Positions 59,951-64,000 of a DNA stretch of 64,000 nt are shown here, in pieces. Numbering within the stretch: position 1 is the first letter of the stretch; each line of letters opens with the position of its first letter. The notes under the pieces were generated by a model. That model was given only the letters and a program-made list of their open reading frames with translations, was not told where the DNA came from and ran no database searches. This stretch comes from an uncultured Acidimicrobiales bacterium (GTDB lineage: Bacteria > Actinomycetota > Acidimicrobiia > Acidimicrobiales > SZUA-35). The stretch spans positions 16,459 to 80,458 of the forward strand of contig CALAJQ010000021.1 of the NCBI GenBank assembly GCA_937922785.1. The letters are read 5' to 3'. Position numbers and translations under genes: made by a program.

Positions 59951-62067
59951 CGATTAGAGAAGTCGACTCCTACCTAGTTGTAGATCTAGAAGAGTCTCAA
60001 TTCATACTGGACACCAAATTCGGCGTGCCCTTAGTGGTTCACCACGGCGCTGCCCTTAAAGACACCGATATCGGCAACCTCCCAAGCTTGGGGTCACGCG
60101 GTATTGCGCGCGCCGTTCTTGATGTTGAGGCTCCGGCATCGTTGTGCCCTGAACATGGAAGCGGATGGCAGGGTCGACCTGGCTTGTCAGGCCATCGGCC
60201 CGACGGCTCCGGATGGGCTCCCCGATGTGAGTTGCGCAACGTTTCAATTGGAGACTCGGTTGCGCGAATCATCGCCGTTGACGATTTGGCCCAAGTTGAA
60301 ATATCCACCGAGATCGAACAGATGCCTAACTCGGTCCGGGTCCGATTGTTGGTTCGGAACTTGGGCGACACCGACTATCACCTTGATGAAGTAGTGATGA
60401 CCGTTCCGGTGCCTGAACGCGCAGGCGAGGTGCTACACCTCACGGGTTACTGGTCGCATGAGTTTCAGGTTGAAAGATTGCCTTGGCCCAAGGGAGCGTT
60501 GTCGTTTGATAACCGCCGAGGCCGCACGTCCCATGACCGGGTCCCCGCCGTTTGGGTTGGAGTTCCAGGCTTTGGAGAAAACCATGGCGATGTATGGGGG
60601 TTCACGCTCGGCTGGAGCGGCAACGCCATCAACCATCTCGAACGTCTAACCGACGGGCGCCGCGTCGTACAACTCGGCGAGGCCTTAGCTCCTAACGACG
60701 TAGTCCTTGGCCCGCATGAAACCTATGAGACGCCCTGGCTTGAGGTTGCGGCTTCAAGTCGGGGACTCAACGGAATTAGCCAGGCGTTTCACCAGTCGAT
60801 CCGAACCCAAGAAGTGACGCCCAGGGTGGACAAGCCCCGTCCTGTCATCTTGAACACGTGGGAAGCCGTCTATTTCAATCACGACCTCCAGACCTTGAAG
60901 AAGTTGGCCGACCGCGCAGCTGAGGTTGGAGGCGAACGGTTCGTACTGGATGACGGCTGGTTCCAGGGGCGCAGATCCGACAACGCTGGCCTAGGCGACT
61001 GGTGGGTTGATGCTGACATCTGGCCCAACGGGCTTGACCCTCTCATTAACCACGTCACCAGCCTCGGCATGGAATTCGGTATCTGGTTTGAACCCGAGAT
61101 GGTAAATCCAGACTCAGACCTTTATCGGGCCCATCCGGAATGGGTTCTAAGCGCCGAGGGCTATGAACCAATCCAGGGTCGTCAACAACTGGTTCTTAAT
61201 CTCGGCAATCCTGACGTATTTCATTACCTTCTAGACAAACTCGATCGAGTCTTGGCAGATCACGACATTTCCTACGTCAAGTGGGACATGAACCGTGACT
61301 TGATCCACCCTTCTGACGGTCCTCGCGCCGCAACCCACAACCATACGTTGGCTGTCTACGCGCTAATCGATCAGCTTCGCGAGCGCCACCCGGGTGTTGA
61401 AATCGAAAGCTGTGCCTCCGGTGGTGGCCGGGCTGACTTCGAGATTCTGAAACGCACTGAACGGATATGGACTAGCGACAGCAACGACGCTTTTGAGCGG
61501 CAGCGAATTCAGCGCGGCTTCTCAATGTTGATGCCGCCAGAGGTTATGGGGGCCCACATCGGTCCACCCACATCACACACTTCCCACAGAACCCATGCTC
61601 TCAGCTTCCGAGCGTCCACTGCGTTCTTTGGCCACCTTGGCATCGAGTGGAATGTGATGACCGTTAGCGATCAAGACCGCAAGCTCATTTCTCAGATTGT
61701 GGCCAAGCACAAGCGACACAGAGAGCTCCTACACGGCGGCACCGTTTGGCGACTCGATGTTGCCGACCCCGCAGTACTGTCACACATGGTCGTCGCTCCC
61801 GATCGGTCCGAAGCGCTGGTTTCGTTCGCCCAGATGGACCTGCCCGCTGGCACCTCTCCCCTGCCTTTGCGCCTTGCCGGACTGAACCCCGATCAGGTCT
61901 ACAAACTCAACGTCATTGAGATCGGGGGCCTCGGTCCCGCATCGAATACTCAGACCGAGTGGATGGAACATGGGCTTTCTGCCTCCGGGCATCTTCTCGA
62001 GACTGTCGGCCTACAAGCTCCAAACATGAACCCCGAATCAGCCGTCATTTTTCACCTGACCAGCTAA
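59947..62067 (+). CDS. Alpha-galactosidase, GH36
   Basis: A 706-residue cytoplasmic enzyme with no signal peptide, which fits intracellular cleavage of imported alpha-galactosides such as melibiose or raffinose. An N-terminal beta-sandwich (about 1-290) precedes the TIM barrel. [20 protein letters not shown] and [15 protein letters not shown] are substrate-site segments. The nucleophile aspartate lies in YVKWDMNRD and the acid/base aspartate in [26 protein letters not shown] lies between. It starts at a TTG overlapping the ATPase gene, so transporter and enzyme are made together. Confidence 0.94.
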   Translation: MTIREVDSYLVVDLEESQFILDTKFGVPLVVHHGAALKDTDIGNLPSLGSRGIARAVLDVEAPASLCPEHGSGWQGRPGLSGHRPDGSGWAPRCELRNVSIGDSVARIIAVDDLAQVEISTEIEQMPNSVRVRLLVRNLGDTDYHLDEVVMTVPVPERAGEVLHLTGYWSHEFQVERLPWPKGALSFDNRRGRTSHDRVPAVWVGVPGFGENHGDVWGFTLGWSGNAINHLERLTDGRRVVQLGEALAPNDVVLGPHETYETPWLEVAASSRGLNGISQAFHQSIRTQEVTPRVDKPRPVILNTWEAVYFNHDLQTLKKLADRAAEVGGERFVLDDGWFQGRRSDNAGLGDWWVDADIWPNGLDPLINHVTSLGMEFGIWFEPEMVNPDSDLYRAHPEWVLSAEGYEPIQGRQQLVLNLGNPDVFHYLLDKLDRVLADHDISYVKWDMNRDLIHPSDGPRAATHNHTLAVYALIDQLRERHPGVEIESCASGGGRADFEILKRTERIWTSDSNDAFERQRIQRGFSMLMPPEVMGAHIGPPTSHTSHRTHALSFRASTAFFGHLGIEWNVMTVSDQDRKLISQIVAKHKRHRELLHGGTVWRLDVADPAVLSHMVVAPDRSEALVSFAQMDLPAGTSPLPLRLAGLNPDQVYKLNVIEIGGLGPASNTQTEWMEHGLSASGHLLETVGLQAPNMNPESAVIFHLTS

Positions 62068-62080
62068 GCGCCGCGGATTT

Positions 62081-63955
62081 CTAAAGAGGTTCTGGAACAG
62101 TTTCCTCATCGCGAATTAGGCGATGGTAGAGGTCTGAATAGAGCGAGCCGTTTTGCAACAGCTCTTCGTGAGATCCTTGCTCCACTAACTTGCCGTCATC
62201 CAGCACGAGGATCAGATCGGCCTCTGTGATAGTGGATAGGCGGTGGGCGATGACAAGTGACGTCCTACCTTCGAGCGCCTTTGCCAATCCCTGCTGAACT
62301 AGCGCTTCGTTCTCCGAGTCGAGGTGGCTGGTGGCCTCGTCGAGGATCACAATCGCTGGATCCTTCAACAGCATTCTCGCAATGCTCAAGCGCTGCTTTT
62401 CCCCGCCAGAGAATCGGTAGCCACGCTCTCCAACTACTGTCTCGAGCCCGCCTGGGAGACGATTGATTGTGTCCCAGATCTGTGCGGCGCGACACGCCGT
62501 TTCAATCTCTAAATCGCTGGCATCAGGGTTGGCGTAACGCAGGTTGTCAGCAATGGTCTCGTGGAACAGGTGCGGGTCTTGAACAACCACTCCGATTGCC
62601 GAACGCAGACTCTCTTGAGTTAGCGAGCGAACATCGACGCCGTCAACCTTGACGGCGCCTTCTTGGACGTCATAAAGACGAGGCACCAAGTTAGTGATGG
62701 TTGTTTTACCTGCGCCCGATGGCCCGACAAGAGCCACTAGCTGGCCAGGCCTTATCTTCAGGTTTAGATCCTTGATGATGGGCGCTTCGTCTTCATCGGA
62801 AACGCTCGAGCTAGCGGTTTCTAGCGAGGGGATTATGGTTTCGGTGGAAAGTGGATAACGGAATTCGACGTTGTCGAATTCGATTTCGCCCCGAGGGTTC
62901 GTCAGAACCTTGGCGTCAGGATCATCGGTTAGCGGACTGGTTGCGTCCAGTACTTCAAACACCCGATCGAAGCTGACAAGCGCGGTGAGAACGTCAATCC
63001 GGGCGTTGGTGAGACCAGTCAGCGGCGCATAGATTCGCCCGACGAGCAGACCCATCGTTGCGAGCTCGCCCGGGTTGATTGATCCTTGGATTGCGAACAA
63101 TCCTCCAAGGCCATACACCAGCGCAGTGCCGATGGCCCCAAGCAAAGTGAGCATGGTCATGAAGCTGCGGGTAAACAGCGCCGACTTGATACCGATATCG
63201 CGAACCTCAGCTGCCCTGGAACTGAAGAGCTTCGTCTCGTCGTCTTGGCGTCCGAAGAGCTTTACCAGCAAAGCGCCTGACACGTTAAAGCGCTCGGTCA
63301 TGGTCGAGTTCATGGCCGCGTTGTGATCCATCGCGTTACGGGTCAACCCCTGCTGGATGGTGCCAACGATGCGGTACGGGAGAACAAACAGCGGCGTCAA
63401 CAACAGCGCCAAAATGGTAAGCCGCCACTCGAGAATGAACATTGCTACCAACGTGGTTGCCAGCACAATTGTGTTCGAGACAACGGTTCCAAGCGTCGCG
63501 GTCAGAGCCCGTTGTGCTCCGATCACGTCTGAATTGAGACGGTTTGTCAACGTTCCAGTTTGGGTTCGGGTAAAGAATGCCAGTGGAAGCCGCTGCACGT
63601 GGTCAAAAAGTTGGGTCCGCAGATCGTAGATAACGCCTTCGCCAATCTGTGAAGACCAAAAACGTTCCGCCATCCCAACAATGCCCGACAGAATTGCGGC
63701 GCCAACAATCAAAGCTGCGAACAGTGTCAACTGTCCGCGATCTTCATTGGGTATTACCTGGTCGATGATGCGACCAAACAGAATCGGCGGAAGCAAGCCC
63801 AGCAAAGCCTGCACAATCACGGTGCCAAGGAATCCAATAACCATTGTTCGGTATGGAGACGCGAACCGCCACACCCGAGCTGCGGACTCGCGAGTGATCT
63901 TTGCGTCCTTCATTGACTCCCGGTCACGGGGCCATATTGAGTGCATTGCCATCAT
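62081..63955 (-). CDS. ABC exporter, fused permease-ATPase
   Basis: A 624-residue half-transporter of the MsbA/BmrA type. Six membrane helices (about 30-330, beginning YRTMVIGFLGTVIVQALLGL) precede an ATPase with Walker A GPSGAGKTT, signature FSGGEKQRLSIARMLL, Walker B AIVILDEATSHLD and IAHRLSTI. An acidic insertion before the ATPase core (SSSVSDEDEAP) is unusual but short. The start could be the ATG at 63955, 63952 or 63946. It converges on the alpha-galactosidase gene with a 13-base gap. The exported compound is unknown; homodimer or heterodimer cannot be told. Confidence 0.92.
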   Translation of the reverse strand: MMAMHSIWPRDRESMKDAKITRESAARVWRFASPYRTMVIGFLGTVIVQALLGLLPPILFGRIIDQVIPNEDRGQLTLFAALIVGAAILSGIVGMAERFWSSQIGEGVIYDLRTQLFDHVQRLPLAFFTRTQTGTLTNRLNSDVIGAQRALTATLGTVVSNTIVLATTLVAMFILEWRLTILALLLTPLFVLPYRIVGTIQQGLTRNAMDHNAAMNSTMTERFNVSGALLVKLFGRQDDETKLFSSRAAEVRDIGIKSALFTRSFMTMLTLLGAIGTALVYGLGGLFAIQGSINPGELATMGLLVGRIYAPLTGLTNARIDVLTALVSFDRVFEVLDATSPLTDDPDAKVLTNPRGEIEFDNVEFRYPLSTETIIPSLETASSSVSDEDEAPIIKDLNLKIRPGQLVALVGPSGAGKTTITNLVPRLYDVQEGAVKVDGVDVRSLTQESLRSAIGVVVQDPHLFHETIADNLRYANPDASDLEIETACRAAQIWDTINRLPGGLETVVGERGYRFSGGEKQRLSIARMLLKDPAIVILDEATSHLDSENEALVQQGLAKALEGRTSLVIAHRLSTITEADLILVLDDGKLVEQGSHEELLQNGSLYSDLYHRLIRDEETVPEPL

Positions 63956-63975
63956 CAGGGTTCAGGTTACTGTCC

Positions 63976-63997
63976 CAAATCGATGTTCATCGATTTG
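63976..63997. repeat. 10-bp inverted repeat upstream of the exporter
   Basis: CAAATCGATG and CATCGATTTG (63976-63985, 63988-63997) form perfect arms with a 2-base gap, starting 21 bases upstream of the exporter start. The tight symmetry suggests an operator for a dimeric repressor, perhaps controlling the exporter. The window ends here, so an upstream gene cannot be seen. Confidence 0.4.
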
Positions 63998-64000
63998 TGT

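Overview
The window is a stretch of chromosome from a moderately GC-rich actinobacterium, most simply an Acidimicrobiia-like lineage. That placement is inferred from gene content: a WhiB regulator, an actinobacterial GlnR-like orphan regulator, GlnA2-type and GSII glutamine synthetases, paired ArsA-like ATPases next to whiB as in mycobacteria, an acyl-CoA carboxylase epsilon subunit, an F420-type (Ddn family) nitroreductase, and a LigC plus LigD-polymerase pair. I found no rRNA or tRNA gene, CRISPR array or intact insertion sequence.

Positions 1-2900 are a decayed mobile remnant: small orphan ORFs, a serine recombinase pseudogene with three lesions, and a coiled-coil gene split by an amber codon. 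Positions 2927-7334 hold envelope and general genes (VanY-like peptidase, NAD synthase, a secreted repeat protein, a YdhR-like protein). Positions 7401-13886 are a nitrogen and sulfur block: glnII and glnA2 diverge, a GlnR-like regulator overlaps glnA2, and CoA-binding protein, metY and glutamate dehydrogenase follow. Positions 13907-22016 contain a secreted sulfatase, serS, ridA, an unusual 2Fe-2S/molybdopterin fusion, a thioredoxin-like lipoprotein, erpA and an Mrp ATPase.

Positions 22017-24969 begin with a GC-rich 63-bp tandem repeat and a row of hairpins. A membrane-stress type module follows: a TM-helix protein diverging from an ECF sigma / zinc anti-sigma / MscS-like operon. Next come a metallo-beta-lactamase-fold protein without its metal ligands, fxsA, and selA-selB. 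Positions 29147-33516 hold whiB, nfeD and two ArsA-like ATPases. The nfeD-arsA junction is duplicated as about 205-bp direct repeats (offset 837 bp) around an insert encoding a small secreted Cys/Trp-rich protein; this is the most unusual structure in the window.

Positions 33566-43715 mix signalling proteins (STAS, receiver, degenerate GGDEF), an MpaB-type oxygenase, a Rieske protein with a large unassigned C-terminal region, asd-lysC, a membrane cyclophilin, aat with no normal start codon, a Ddn-like reductase and a DUF1963 protein. Positions 43781-53164 carry acyl-CoA carboxylase beta and epsilon, a racemase, ligase and polymerase repair genes, a nucleotidyltransferase-fold protein, a di-haem peroxidase, a GNAT enzyme, a GHMP kinase and a 5'-3' exonuclease.

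Positions 53285-62067 form an alpha-galactoside use locus: galactokinase, a LacI regulator, a complete ABC importer (binding protein, two permeases, ATPase) and a GH36 alpha-galactosidase. Imported alpha-galactosides would be cleaved in the cytoplasm and the galactose phosphorylated. An ABC exporter closes the window. A palindromic element of about 50 bp occurs twice (7324 and 43722), each time just after a stop codon.
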